Part shown: positions 1 to 12,115 of the stretch, in pieces
How positions within the stretch are numbered: the first letter of the stretch is position 1
Layout of the letters: every line of letters begins with the position of its first letter
NCBI GenBank assembly: GCA_015179125.1
Contig: WHVA01000331.1
Location: 1 to 64,000, forward strand
Length of the DNA: 64,000 bases
Source: Gautieria morchelliformis
Taxonomy: Eukaryota; Basidiomycota; Agaricomycetes; Gomphales; Gomphaceae
Direction: 5' to 3'
The notes under the pieces: model-generated
The model's input: only the letters and a program-made list of their open reading frames with translations
Database searches by the model: none
What the model was told of the DNA's origin: nothing
Made by a program: the position numbers and the translations under genes

Positions 1-974
1 ACAAAGACCCCGGCTTTTGCTATCAAGTCAGGCAAGGGTTTTGTGTTCACTCAAACAGGTGGTCACTCACAGTCATATGGCTGGATAATAGAAACGTGCT
101 TGAGTGAGCTGCCGATGGCGCAAAGTAACCGGTTGACATTATCATCTTCAGTGTCAGGGAGCGCTATGTGTAACGTATGGATGTGCGATACGCCCAAATG
201 TGATCGAGGTCGGAGGAGCCGGCTAATAAATGTGGAAGTGTCGTTCCCGCACATCATATCCAGGCTAGTCAGGGGAATGCGATTCCGCTCAAACCTCTGT
301 TTATGGTCCCCTTGTTTGGTTTCCAAACGACACCGACTGGGAGGAACGCGTGACACGTCGACATAAGTCAAGGAGAGGCCTGTTAGGCCTCTGGCGTGAT
401 TTATAAAGTTCGTAAGGTCGTCCATGCGAGTAGATTGAGGGTGATCAGATCGACGGTCGGTGATACATACAAACTCCATCGAGGGCAGCTTAAGTACCTG
501 GAAAAGCGATTGTCTGAAATTCCCTGGCAAGATACTCCAAGCCAGGCCTGAAAATTGGAGTTGTTGCACATGGGTGAGCTTGCGCAATAATGGGGGAAGT
601 AGTTTATCTATCGCAATCCAACCTGGGGAGTCGGGGTGGTCACGGTATGTAGAAATTTCATCTCTCGACAAGTTAGGTAGCTCCAGCACTAGGATGTAAC
701 TGATAAGATGGGGCGAGTTGAGTAGAACCTGGTCGAGTCGCTGGATTTGTGCATGCCGCTGTACGCGCTGCATGAGTCGAGGCTTAAGATTTATGTGGTG
801 AAAGAGGCGACGTTGGCTTGAGTGAAGCCAGAAACGGCAAACCAGCGAGCAGGCGAGCAGGTGAAAGTGGCTAATATTGTCCTTCACGTCAACATGACCG
901 AGAATTTCATCAATGAGTTCTAGGGCTAGACTATCCATGGTTGTTCGCAGGATGGCCGTGGTATTGGCGTTCAC
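1..974 (-). CDS. F-box domain protein, C-terminus beyond the window
   Basis: The N-terminus, with a second possible start at residue 13 (MDSLALELIDEIL), reads as an F-box: a hydrophobic ALELIDEIL helix followed by CSLVCRFWLHSSQRRLF. F-box proteins normally recruit substrates to SCF ubiquitin ligases. The remainder resembles the degenerate leucine-rich tail of the large F-box families of Agaricomycetes. An uninterrupted reading would stop at 63. However, a consensus donor (GTGAGT, read on the minus strand at 70-65) and an acceptor TAG at 22-20 define a 51-bp intron, after which the frame stays open to the window edge. I therefore annotate a gene truncated by the window, with exons 71-974 and <1-19. 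The substrate is unknown. The family call is fairly safe; the splice is inferred. Confidence 0.7.
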
Positions 975-1560
975 GTCAGGATATGAAACGTAGGCTTGAC
1001 GCTGAGCGGCGAAGCTAAAGGCTCAATTACCCGACGTGTAACGTGCCTCAGATATCTTGTTTGGATATGTATCAGCATGTAGTCACACTCACAGTGGATG
1101 ACTATCCGTAGTCCTAAATCCCTACGAGTAGAAGAATAAAAAACTGTGCAAAGATAATGCGAGAGCCAAAAAAACCGTTGGTGCGAGGATGGGCGTGCGA
1201 GAGGGGACCCGACGCGCCTGGGTGGGAGACGCCGTGAGCCCGTCTGCGTGCGTGCCGCCTGGGATTACACTGTCAGACACATAGGTCAGTCAGTACGTGA
1301 AGGCGACGGGGGGGGCGCCGGGCTGGTATTACTCGAAGCCTAGCTTTCGGAACTCGAGAGGCGGCTTGCCTTGCTCTACACTCTCAACCACGCCAGACTT
1401 GACCACACAATTCATTATCACCATATGGGCACGCCATCCTCGGTTATGTGACCCTATAGTAAGTACCATACGTATAAGACAACCCGAGATCTCATACATA
1501 AAAACACATTTCTACAAATATCGAATTTTGGTTTGTCTCGCACCAAATGACAATGGATTA
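975..1560. other. intergenic stretch with a lone Harbinger-type end
   Basis: No gene is supported here. A 29-bp block at 1096-1124 begins GGATGACTATCCGTAGTCC and closely matches the terminal inverted repeat of the Harbinger element at 9041-16805. I could not find its partner end nearby, so it is probably a solo end or a decayed MITE. The rest (1140-1300) is GC-rich spacer. Confidence 0.5.
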
Positions 1561-3927
1561 TCATGGATGAACCTCCCGCTTTTTGGCCCTCTGCTTTTGT
1601 CTTAGTAGACAGTACTCGCCAAAAGAGTTTCTCTGCGACCAATATGGAATCGGAAGCCACAGCGTGCGCGTCAAGACCGAGGAATGGCGTGCATCCAGAA
1701 AAGGTACACAAATAACGCGGTCCCATGTCGAGGAATCAACGGCATAACGCGGTTCATAAACAGATGTTTGTGGGTGATGTGGGAAATCGGAGTCGATCAG
1801 GTAGTCGCAAGTGGAAATGTCCACCTGCAAGTGGTTGAGCACAAGAAGATGCGATAAGCGAGTAGATGACTCACATAATGGCTTTTGTCTTCCTTGTTCA
1901 AGTCATTCAACCCTAAAGGCACGTGCCTCGTCGCCTCGCGCTTCCAGAACCCGCCTTCGCCGGTACTAACATCAAAGCGCCGAGGTAACAGCCCATCAAA
2001 GTCACTCTTGATAAATCGAACATCAACCCCGTCGGGGATGAGGTAATGCCCGGGGAACCTGTACCACTCCTTCCCCAAACATAGCCTTAGTCCAAACTGC
2101 TTGATAGGAGAAAGATCGATACGGACACCCGTATCGTCTCTGTTGCCGTCTACGGTCTCTGGAATATCGAGAAATCCAGTGACGTTGAGAAGACGCGGAA
2201 GCTCGTAAGTTTCGAATTGAAAGGCGACGTGCAGTGGGGCGTGATAGTAGTGGCCAAGAGCAAGGATTCGTGACACCGAGATGACGATCGAAGTAGAAAC
2301 GACGAAGAGGGTAGTAAGTCGAAAGATAGAAGAGCGAGAAGCCTTAGAGACGTCAGCAGTAGAAAGTATGGTCAACCAATGAACCTGCCTGGTAAGGTGA
2401 ACTTGTAATCCTGATGAACGCTGTCTCCACCCAACCCCTGACCAAATACAGGCAGATTGCAGCGTTAAGGCATATTAGTGGATATGCTGGATACATAAAT
2501 CTCTCTTCCTTATGAGCCTGAGCCGTTAGAACCCCGAACCACAGGTACAGTGGCAACAGTCGCATGGCCATGATAACGAAGGGTGAGCTTTGATCGGGAC
2601 CTGGTGCTGTCGTGCCAAGCCGCTTGCGATCGACGAAATAAGTAACAGACAAGGCAGGGAGGGAAAAAAGGGCGAAGGGAATGAGGATATTGAAGTTCAG
2701 TAGAAGATTGAAGACATAAAAATGCCACGGTTCAGAACCATAAAGTTCGGGGCCACGCTCGGTACCCCCAAATATGTTGTACTTGATGATATTCCAAGGA
2801 ACCACGACGGACCTTCCATATGCTGTGGTATCGACCAGAATGACAGGTACCTAACAACTCTCGTCAGGTCACGCCAAAGCAAATAAGGGACACCCACTAG
2901 CAACGACGCAGCCATCAGGCCGCTAAGGATTAACCTCTTAACTCGGCTGATTTGCCAAACACCACGAACAGTGGAAGGAACTCGGTCCGACCCAAAAACA
3001 AAGAGCTCTTCGAGTACAAACGGCACAGAGACCAGCAGAGAAAATGGCCAGCCCACAATCGCTCCCGTAGCGAAAAAGAAGGTCGCAAGAACGGTGCGTC
3101 GGTTGTCGAATTTGTTGGGTAACCGGATAGCGTATGAAAAAGCAAGCATGTTCGCATACATCGCGAAGGACGAGGGCAAGAAAGCTGGTCACATCGTAAG
3201 TGACACAGGTGTAAATGTAAAGGATCGAGGAGAACTTCACAGGTCGAAGAATTCCACATGCCCGCGCTGAAAACCAGCATAAAGAGCATATAGCGGCCAA
3301 CCCGATCATTCAAAGTCTCCACAACAGCACGATATAACTTGGCTTCGCAAAAGGTGCTCATAACGGCTAGAAATATACGAACAGCAAAGAAAGCCTGTCG
3401 CTATACAAAATAAAAATTAGTAGCGAACATACTCGTCCCAATCAGCATACCTTCTCCAGGCGAAGGAGACGAACGGGCCCCCAGGCAGGTATAAGATGAA
3501 GGACGATATATGCCCAGCTTCGAATGGCATACTGTGGAGATACTTCCCATGTCTGGAATCCGACTCCTCTGTCCAAGTAATGTAAAGGCTCCCAAAAGTT
3601 GTAAACTGTATGATGGAAATTGCGCTCAGACATGCGCAGGAGGAGCCCCGATGTATCACTGGCCTTCATCACAATCTTGGATATTGGAATACATGGCTGC
3701 ACTGAACCTCACCAGGAGAATTATACGAAATGCCAGGGAGAAGTTGGGAGTCCATGGCGCTTTAGCTGTCCTGCATCATGTGAGGTAAAAATCGGTGGAA
3801 GTGAGACTGCCAGTGAGTCTAACCTTCGCACTTGATCCTGAAGCACGCCTGTATGCCTAAGCTTCGCAGGGGTTTTCACAGCATCTGGCTTCCTCAGACG
3901 GAGGGTCTGAACGTTGGCTGCGGCCAT
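1561..3927 (-). CDS. ALG9: ALG9 alpha-1,2-mannosyltransferase
   Basis: This GT22-family enzyme of the ER membrane adds alpha-1,2-mannoses from dolichyl-phosphate-mannose to the lumenal dolichol-linked oligosaccharide during N-glycan assembly. The start at 3927 gives MAAANVQTLRLRKPDAVKTP. The conserved N-terminal block LLVRFSAAMYSNIQDCDE is followed by FWEPLHYLDRG, the diagnostic acidic and aromatic motif of the family. Further conserved blocks are FSYAIRLPNKFDNRRT, VVPWNIIKYNIFGG, PELYGSEPWHFY, HKEERFMYPAYPLICL and, near the C-terminus, CLGKEWYRFPGHYLIPDG and CDYLIDSDFP. Several short introns (about 45-65 bp) join frames. One after DCDE needs a GC-AG type junction (about 3674-3612), and another has donor GTCCCT near 2892. 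The stop is at 1561-1563. No disabling change is seen. It shares a 165-bp divergent upstream region with the deacetylase gene. Confidence 0.9.
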
Positions 3928-4092
3928 AGTCCTACACCGTGGTCCGTCACGGTACAGTAGTTGGGATCACGTGAGGCTGACAAATCTCATACGCGTTGAT
4001 TCACGTGCGTGAGACAACATTCGAAGCGAGCCGCATATATAGCCTTATCAGTTCCCACCGGGTGCTCACCGTGTCTGCTGCTGACTCTACCC
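3928..4092. promoter_or_regulatory. bidirectional promoter with two CACGTG boxes
   Basis: The 165 bp between the divergent ATGs of ALG9 and the deacetylase contains two perfect CACGTG E-boxes (3968-3973 and 4002-4007). Such boxes bind bHLH factors in fungi. Shared control of the two genes is an inference. Confidence 0.4.
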
Positions 4093-5738
4093 ATGCCTAG
4101 AAAGATCCTTGTTGGATTTGGTGTCGATGTCGATGCCGTGGCGGGATGGTATTCATCACAATTCTTATCATTCATGTGTCGTCGTGAATTGAAGCGGGAC
4201 CACTGGCAGGCTCGGCTCGTATGGAGGCGAGGATTCTCCTGGTGATATCTCTCGCGTTAATCATACTCCCCTGGGGTTTATGGCATCTGCTGAGGTGCAT
4301 TACATTTTAGGGGATGTATGCTGGTGAAGTTGGCGTGCCTCGTCTGCTAAAGCTGTTTGCGAAGTACAACATCAAGACAACTTGGTTTATTCCAGGAGTG
4401 TTTTGAGATTATACTAGGCTCAAGGTCACGAGACTGATATTTTTCTGTATAGGCCATAGCTTGGAGACCTTTCCAGAGCAAATGGCTGCTGTGCGAGATG
4501 CCGGCCATGAGATGTAAGTCGTGACACTCGTGTGTCAATGAATGCTTCTGATATTACGAAGCGGACTCCACGGGTATTCTCATGAGGCACGATTGAAATC
4601 ACTTTTGCCTAGTCTTCTACTTATTTGGGTCTATAGAACCCCACATCTATGACGCTGTCTCAACAGCAGGAGATCCTGGATCATACCTTCAAACTGATTA
4701 CAGATTTTTGTGGAGGGGTCTCTCCCAAGGGTAGTGTCGCACCATGGTGGGAAACAAGCGCGGAAGGAACGAATATTCTCCTCGAAAAGGGAGTCGAATA
4801 CGGTTCGTGCCGCCTACCCCTGACGTTTCCAGCTAGCTCCAATATTTGCATGGGCAGACCATTCAAATATGGGTCATGATTGCCAGGTAAACAAATGTCG
4901 ACCAAACTCCCCCTAATCACTCGCCTAATGGATTGTATTGTCAGGCATATTACCTCAGAGATGAGGATACTTGGCATAAGATCAACTATAAGCAGAAGGC
5001 CGAGACATGGATGAAACCTCTGAGTCGCGGCAATGAGACGGGGCTCGTCGAGATACCTGGAAACTGGTACCTGGACGATTTGCCCCCCTTGATGTGGGTG
5101 CAGCAGCAATACTGATCCTGCCGTAAACTCAAGAGCTTTCTACAGGTATGTGAAGTCGTTTCCAAACTCGCACGGATGGGTAGGTCTTTTGTGCCCTGTT
5201 ACGATTGTTTTGCCTGTTAATGACACATTACAAGGTGAGCACGCGCGACGTGGAACAGCTTTGGAAAGACACATTTACGTACTGCTACCGGTACGTTATC
5301 CCGTGCAACTGAGACAGACATATTCTGACTTGTGGAACTTGCACTGTTAGCGAGGAAGAAGGTTGGTTTTTTTCACTGCACACTACTTTATCCACCTTAC
5401 CAGGGGGCGGCCCAACCCAGATTTCATTTTCCCCATTACTATCCATCCTGACGTTAGCGGGCAAGTAGCTTCATTTATTGTATGTTCCACACGACAGATG
5501 ACGCAGCTTTATCAGGCGGCCCCATGTCCTTTTAATGCTCGTGAGTGGCTACCTGCTTTACGATGATTACACCAGAATGGCTCACGAACGACACGTGCAG
5601 GAATCCTTTATTGAGTGGATCAACCAACACGAGAACATCCATTGGGTTCCCATGATAGAGATGAGTAAGGAGTTCAGGCGGAAGAACAAGGCGAAACCAG
5701 GAGCTGTCATGCCGAAAGGATTTGTGACTGAGGAATAA
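4093..5738 (+). CDS. polysaccharide deacetylase (NodB/HpPgdA-like)
   Basis: The protein starts [19 protein letters not shown] at 4093, with the catalytic-type Asp pair DVD of the NodB-fold carbohydrate esterase 4 group. Spliced exons then give [53 protein letters not shown] and [15 protein letters not shown]. The last contains the metal-binding H-x3-H-type motif. Downstream blocks include [24 protein letters not shown] and [11 protein letters not shown], ending in [16 protein letters not shown] and a stop at 5736-5738. Family members remove N-acetyl or related groups from polymeric or small substrates using a divalent metal. The closest named relatives are cytoplasmic-type HpPgdA/PuuE-like proteins, and no signal peptide is visible, so an extracellular chitin deacetylase role is not supported. 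Introns are about 50-60 bp. A repeat begins 18 bp after the stop. Confidence 0.82.
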
Positions 5739-5755
5739 GTCGATAGCGATTACAG

Positions 5756-7115
5756 TGTACAATGCAAGGCATAATAATGTCTCCTGGGAATGCAATTCTG
5801 TCTCTGGCAAACAGCCGCCTGTCCTCGAATATAACCCAGCCGTCTCAACGTTAAGCCACTACTCCCCAGCACCACCAAAAAATATGAACCGCAGATCAAT
5901 AGAAAGCTCTCTACGAGGACATTCGGGGGAAATTATCCTTTGCGGCATATCTTCAATTTTTAATCAGTTATAGGTAAATATTTGTGTTGCTTCTTGTCGC
6001 CTTGCATGAATCCATCCCTGAGGCCTGAGGGTTATTAGTGTAGACCGAGTGCACATTAATGAAGAGCCACTGTGGCCAGTACAGTCTGCAGATTTCTATT
6101 AATTACAGGTTATCATTGCGGGCTTTCTGTCCACATGTACGTAACTTCTTAGGGGGACGACCAGGACGTCGTTTTCAAGACGGCATGGCGATTGAGATGG
6201 GTAGAGAGCTCATAATGTTGCAGCGACGTTGTCACATGACGCGATCAACTGCTTAGTCAGATATCGTGCTGTACAGTACCCTGAGTTCGGAGTGTAGAAG
6301 CCTCACTTACCTCCGAACTCAGCTCGGATCAATAGGGTGTTTCACGCTTGCGTTTTCGTGGTTTTTTCAGAGGTTTTTTCGTCAGCGTTTTCGTCGCCGC
6401 TTTTGGAAAAAGGTCAGCGAAAATGCGTGGAAAATGCCAAGCGTGAAACGGGTGGATCCCGGCATTAAGAAAAGTTACATTGATTATATAATACACGTAA
6501 GGGAACTTTCTATTGCCTGAAAAACGCCATGAAAAATGCGATCAAAAACCCGGCGAAAGGGCCTCCGGCGGCGCTTTTGCAACTCACGTTTTTCTAGGGC
6601 ATTTTCTGAAAACGCCTCAAAAACGTCGTGAAAATATCGACGAAAACGCCACGAAAACGCAAGCGTGAAACACCCTAATATACTCGTACTGCGTTTAATA
6701 CATAATAACGACTGACCATTATATAGCCGAGAGAAATCAAAGCAAGAACACCACAGTGACTTTGTCCCACATTGTCCACCAAGACAAGTGCGTTAGGCGC
6801 AACAAAATAGAAACGGTGGGATTGTAAATTACATAACCATGCACGGACCTGAGAAAAGGCGCCGTCGAAATTGGGCCATGTTTAGTGCCACTGTGCGCCG
6901 ATCAAGAGGCCGATAATTTTGCTGTGGTGTGCTCGATCCGGGCAACAAAACGAGCCCGCACTCGTATTTTTTGGTAGAGTACATGGCGAGCTACATAAAG
7001 TTGAGACAGGAATGCATTGTGGATGAGACAAAGGCCCCAACACGCTGTGACATCAGCCTGTTTGGCGGAGACAGAATTGCATTCCCAGGAGACATTATTC
7101 ATTTTTCCGTGTACA
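5756..7115. mobile_element. inverted-repeat pair, possible decayed TIR element
   Basis: The segments 5756-5814 and 7058-7115 are inverted copies of each other with an identical core of about 33 bp (ending AATTCTGTCTC on the left copy). They enclose 1.24 kb without a supported gene, and a 343-bp MITE lies inside. A short hairpin (12-bp arms, CTGAGTTCGGAG and its complement, 6280-6322) sits just left of the MITE. I see no clear target duplication, so the pair may be transposon ends or two independent insertions of one short repeat. Confidence 0.45.
6334..6676. mobile_element. MITE with 28-bp perfect TIRs
   Basis: The left arm 6334-6361 (begins AGGGTGTTTCACGCTTGCG) is the exact reverse complement of 6649-6676. 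The flanks are AAT on both sides (6331-6333 and 6677-6679), or equivalently TA if the terminal A is counted with the flank. The 343-bp body has no ORF and is rich in GTTTTCG/CGAAAAC motifs, so it can fold over much of its length. It is a non-autonomous DNA transposon. Its mobilising family (Harbinger or Tc1/mariner) cannot be settled from one copy. Confidence 0.75.
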
Positions 7116-7450
7116 ATAGTCTTTAACCATGAGCATGAATGCCACTGCTACTCCGCGACAACAAGTTTCTTGATGAAGTGCCATTCTAATTCTCAAGTGA
7201 TAAGCAAAGTTTGCTCAACGATATGGCAAAGCATCGACAACAACAGGTGGCAAACGCGAAGGCATGATTTGGTGCACTAGCCGTGCATGAATCCACAGTA
7301 TGATACGTTCCCTCCGTCTCTCTGATACTTGCGCGGCTCACACGGCAGATGGTTACAAGAAGTATTTCACGGTTGCCATAAAGTACGACACGGGAGCAGC
7401 AGAATAGAACAATCTAATGGTACAATGAGAAATACACGAGCGATCCAAAA

Positions 7451-7923
<473 letters not shown>

Positions 7924-8013
7924 TGTTGATTGAGTTGGTTGGTGGGTGTGTAGAGAAGTTGGTGGTTGCGGTTGGGAGACGAGGTGGTGGTTGGGAGCAG
8001 AGCCGCGTCGGTC

Positions 8014-8046
8014 GCCTTAATAAACGATGCAGCGCTGCATCACGTG
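8014..8046 (-). promoter_or_regulatory. histone H4 promoter: palindrome plus CACGTG
   Basis: About 100 bp upstream of the H4 ATG lies a perfect 16-bp palindrome GATGCAGCGCTGCATC (8026-8041), overlapping by its last base a CACGTG box (8041-8046). An AT-rich TTTATTAAGG (minus strand, about 8015-8024) could act as a TATA-like element. The position between start codon and upstream repeats suggests cell-cycle or transcription-factor control of H4; that role is inferred. Confidence 0.4.
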
Positions 8047-8140
8047 ACCTCGTCGCGTTCAACCTGAACCTTATTTCGTTTCGCCAAACACAAGCCAAAC
8101 ATCAACAACCGGTCACTTGTCACGCAGTACTCCATGCTTC

Positions 8141-8389
8141 TGTTGGGATCTAGAGATCCGGGCGGCACTTCGGTGCAATGACGTGTCGATGACGCGTCGC
8201 ACTCGCGCAGACAAAGGACTGGACAAGTAGAAGGACGACAAAGGGATATAGGAAATACAAGGGACAAAAGGAGAGAATAAGAGTATAATTAGTACGAGCT
8301 TTCTTGTATATAAGGCAGCGACCAGAGGTCGCTGCTGGACATCGAATCTACGGTCAAAACCCTGGACTATTATTCTACTTCGACCTATA
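8141..8389. mobile_element. probable solo LTR, copia-type
   Basis: The segment starts TGTTGGGATCTAGAGATCC, a typical Ty1/copia LTR start. It contains a GCAC-TTCG-GTGC hairpin and a TATA-containing centre, and ends ...CGACCTATA. The 5 bp before it (GCTTC, 8136-8140) recur directly after it (8390-8394), as a target duplication would. The terminal TA instead of CA could be a C-to-T change. No internal copia coding region is attached. Confidence 0.45.
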
Positions 8390-8394
8390 GCTTC

Positions 8395-9037
8395 CACCAT
8401 CACCGACACTAGTACCGTTATCCACTCCTCTTTCAGATCACAATCTCGCGATACACTAAGAGCACTGCAGGTCCGAGCATATCCTCACCAGAGCCATGAT
8501 CCATATGTGACGTCCGTTCGCGGTCCATCTTCCCCGAGTTACCGATCCCTCATACAAACCATGGAAGCCAGCGTAGAGTGGCACACTGTGAGATTAACAC
8601 ACATACTGATACAGTTTACGTATTGAAATTACAGCGCAGAGCGTTCTATGCCAAGGTTTGTGCCGATTCCTCTCACCTGCTTCTTAACCAGGGTTCACCC
8701 AGCCTGCTCTCCATGCCCTGGTATTCACATACGAGATCAAGGTGTGACATCTAGTCAATCACTGTCAAGTTATGAGCAATACCAGGTTACTGGCATCGTT
8801 TCTGTTGATAACCATTCAATTGATGAAGCATCATGTTATGTAACTCCGCGGTCCTACATGCAACAACCAAAACGTCTAAATAGACTTATGACTGTTTATA
8901 CATGGTCAATGACGTCTTTGAATCTTGTGCAGCACACCTGCTTTTCCTGGTCTCCCACACCTCGACGCAATCTTTTCCCTCGTTTGTTCCCATAACGATA
9001 TTATGAGAAAGACCTTGCACATTCTATGGTTGGTAAC
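8395..9037. other. gene-free spacer
   Basis: I see no supported gene or repeat here. A 115-codon open frame at 8648-8995 has no recognisable family features or splice context and is not annotated. Confidence 0.5.
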
Positions 9038-9239
9038 ATTGGATGACTTTCTGTAGTCCTAAATTCCTAAATTCCTTTTCCTAAATGCCCTGGAACAGCG
9101 AGCCGGGAGCTAGCCGGTGACAGGGAAGCACATTACATAAAGCTCCGCCCGATCCTCGTCCCATCGCCCAGGCCTCTGAATCTATGCAGGGGGTCTGACC
9201 CCCTTTCTAGCCATAATCAAAAGTTCATAACTGACAGGT

Positions 9240-11343
9240 CTGGCAGCTAGCGTCAATTTCACCCAATTTGGACATCAACACCTTCTACAGCAGCTGGCTG
9301 ATCTCTCTGAGCTTGCTCGCCGTTACCCAAGTAAGTCAGTAATTGCTCGCTCAGAAAATTTGTTGCATGATTGATTCCCCTCACATCTCCCGTGGATCTC
9401 CATATTGAAGCCCAAATACATGCAATCGGCTTCAAATAATGGCAAATTGTACAGGTATATTAAGAGTCAACTTCGACTCACATTCTTCGTCGCGTTCTTT
9501 GCAGGCAGCTCAATGAGCAACCAGTTTCTGCGGCTACTCAAGCATCACTCCCATCAGACCCTGACATCGGGAGACTTATGACAGCTCTACCAGTACGACA
9601 TATGTACGCGACCCATTGAAAGAAGATCGCTGGTCAACAACTGTAAGCTATTTAGCTCTTTGGTATACCATAGCGTCCTTATATTTTCAAGTCTGCTTTA
9701 CATATTAGACCCCCTCCACTCACAGACTACTCTACGGCTTCCTTCTATGGGGCATCGCAGAACCCTCCCCTGATGGAGACCGATCGACAACTGTTCCTGC
9801 CACCGCTCTTGATGGGTGGGTCTAATACTAACGCACCCTCGCAGCAATGGCCTCCTGTGCCGAGTCCCAACTGGGACTATGGTCACGGTCCTGGGGTGCC
9901 TAATGACTCAAGGTCAGTTCATGACTTTTCATTCCATCGGATATAGCTCTGACTTTCTTTTGCAGACAGGAGCAGGTTAAGTTGCCGGGGGCATCTGCAA
10001 TGAACCCTGCTCCTGCGCTTGGTTTGGCTCCGCCTCCTCAGATCGATATCTTGGCATCCCCTGAGGAGCCTCGTCCAAGGCCAAAACCCAAGCCGACGTA
10101 TGGAGGCAGTGCCTATGATGATGAAAAGGAGAACGAGCCCACGGTTGCAGTCCATGGTAAGGCTAAAGGTAATACTACGAAGCCAGCACCAAAGCCCGGC
10201 CCTCAGAGCCAAGTGAAGAAAGGTGGGATGGTGGGAGCCGCTGCAATGACCAGGGCCAGGCCAGTCGCTCCAAGTGCAGCCAAGAGGAAGAAAAAGGAGG
10301 TATATAGTGATGATGAGGAAGAGGTACCCCAAAAGAAGGGCGGGCGGCAGCATGGGTCGATGAATTGGTCGGCCATTGACCTAATGGCCATGCTAGACTG
10401 TACCGAGGAGATACTTCCGGCCGGCAAGAAGGAGTGGGGAAGGGCATATGAGTTGTTCCAAGAGTGGGTGCAAGAGAATTCACGTCCTGTTCGCTCGTTG
10501 GACAGTATGGAGAAACGGTTCAAGGCAGTGAGTCGTTCCTGGGATTCATGTCATTACTAGAACTGATCACCATTTGTGCAAGCTTGTTCGTACTTCAAAA
10601 CCACAGGGCACACCGAATGCCCCCCTGAAATTGAACACGTGCATGCGATCGAGGATGCCATCCTCACTCGAATGGCGACCGGAGTGTTGTGTGACGATGA
10701 TCTGGATGATGAGATCATTAGCATATCTTCAGATGACTCAGGCAAGCTGGTCCAACCCACCAAGTCATATGTCACACGGCATGTCAAGATTGAACCTACA
10801 AGTGATGCTCGCCGCCGCACCAGTAGTAGTGAACTGCGTGGGACATTGCAGAATATCGCTCATGCATTTGATCCCCACGTGCAGGCGGCTTGCGACGATT
10901 CTAGATGTGCACATCAGTTGGAAACTATTCACCTACAGGGCCTCACTACTCAACTACGGGATGCGGAATTGGAGTCACGCAGGCTGCGTAATGAACTCCA
11001 TGAGGTGCAGAGGCAGCTAGACCATGAAAGTCGACGGGCTGATAATGCTGAGTGAGATATGCGTATGTATGAGATGATGAGGGATCGAGAAGGGTATCTA
11101 AGTGAAGCTCGGTCCAGACAGTACAACCCATACCACTACCAATCCCCCAAATGCGACATGACTGCAGAGTTTCCCTCAACTCCTGGCTACTCTACTGCCA
11201 CCACTCGTCGACTCACGGTGCATTCACCCAAACATGACCAGTTGCCTCTGGTTAGCTCGCTGACCCAGCCCTCTCCACAGGGCTCGGATGCCGATGACTT
11301 ATATGAGCCCAAAATTCACTGGTCATCTTCCCCTCCGTTATAG
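9240..11343 (+). pseudogene. DUF6818 (Myb/SANT-like) protein, decayed
   Basis: The 5' exon around 9250-9320 encodes QFGHQHLLQQLADLSELARR and is spliced (donor GTAAGT) to QLNEQPVSAATQASLPSDPD. A proline-rich stretch with PPPLTDYSTASFYGASQNPP follows. The main exon (about 9966-10527) is low-complexity and basic (KRKKKEVYSDDEEEVPQKKG), followed by the DUF6818 core NWSAIDLMAMLDCTEEILP, with tryptophan spacing like a trihelix/SANT fold. After an intron, LVRTSKP is followed by a one-base loss near 10598-10602 that shifts the frame before TECPPEIEHVHAIEDAI. The second lesion is an in-frame TGA at 11053-11055 inside a coiled-coil region, with clear coding beyond it to 11343. The true start codon was not identified. 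The location inside Harbinger repeats suggests it is the element's DNA-binding partner protein rather than a host gene. Confidence 0.7.
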
Positions 11344-11629
11344 AAACTAGCTAGTCTTGAGCTTGAACCCCCTTCTTGAACCCATTTCTTGAACCCATTT
11401 CTTGATAGCTTCAGTAACCAACTTACACTCATGTCCTGAAATAAATACAGCAATGTTAATTGTCACAAGAATGTAAATTGTCTATCTAAGCCTCCTCAAT
11501 CGCCATTGTATGGAAACGCGCCACTCGGTCATTCCGACGCAGTTCTCCAAACATCATAGAGGCAAAATTGGACCAGACCTCATCTCCATCTGCTTGCCAC
11601 CATATATCACAATATACTGCTCCCGGATC

Positions 11630-12115
11630 CGAACATTATTGAAGCCCCAGCGGACATCCAGCTTAGTGAAGTACCTTGCCCCGCAGAGTTGTGTGATTAG
11701 TTCGGAAATGAGTGGAATGGGGTACCGGTTCTTGATCATGATCGCATTCAAGGCCCGGTAATCCTGCACAAGTCTGAGCGAGCCGTCCTTCTTCTTCATG
11801 ATGAACACCGGAGATGCCATGGGTGACTTGGAGGGGCGGATCCTCCCTGTACAGAGGTTTTCCGCAAGGAATGCATCGAGCTCTACCTGCTCCTTGGGTG
11901 ACAGCGGGTAGACCTTGCAGTTGGTGGGCTTTGACCCAGGCTCCAACTCGATGGCATGGTCCCACAGCTTCCGTGGAGGCAGGGCATCAAACGACTCCTT
12001 GGCAAAGACGTCCTCAAACTCCCGCAGGTACACTGGAATTTCCGCCTCCACTCTATCATGCTTCTTGGAGGCTTCAGCAAGGTGTTGCGAAATATTTCCG
12101 GTGACGCGGATGTGT
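11630..12115 (-). pseudogene. Gypsy A reverse transcriptase N-terminal part, inverted
   Basis: Reading on the minus strand gives YLREFEDVFAKESFDALPP, the family block WDHAIELEPGSKPTNCKVYP, RIRPSKSPMASPVFIMKKKD and LDVRWGFNNVRIRE. These are the first motifs of Ty3/Gypsy reverse transcriptase. The reading ends at 11630 exactly where the expected GDEW block should follow; that block is absent. The next motif (AFRTNRGLFEP) is found on the plus strand from about 12116. The fragment is therefore the directly upstream neighbour of the plus-strand part, flipped. Confidence 0.8.

Noticed and set aside
8648..8995. 115-codon plus-strand ORF
   Set aside because: No recognisable domain, no splice context and composition like spacer.
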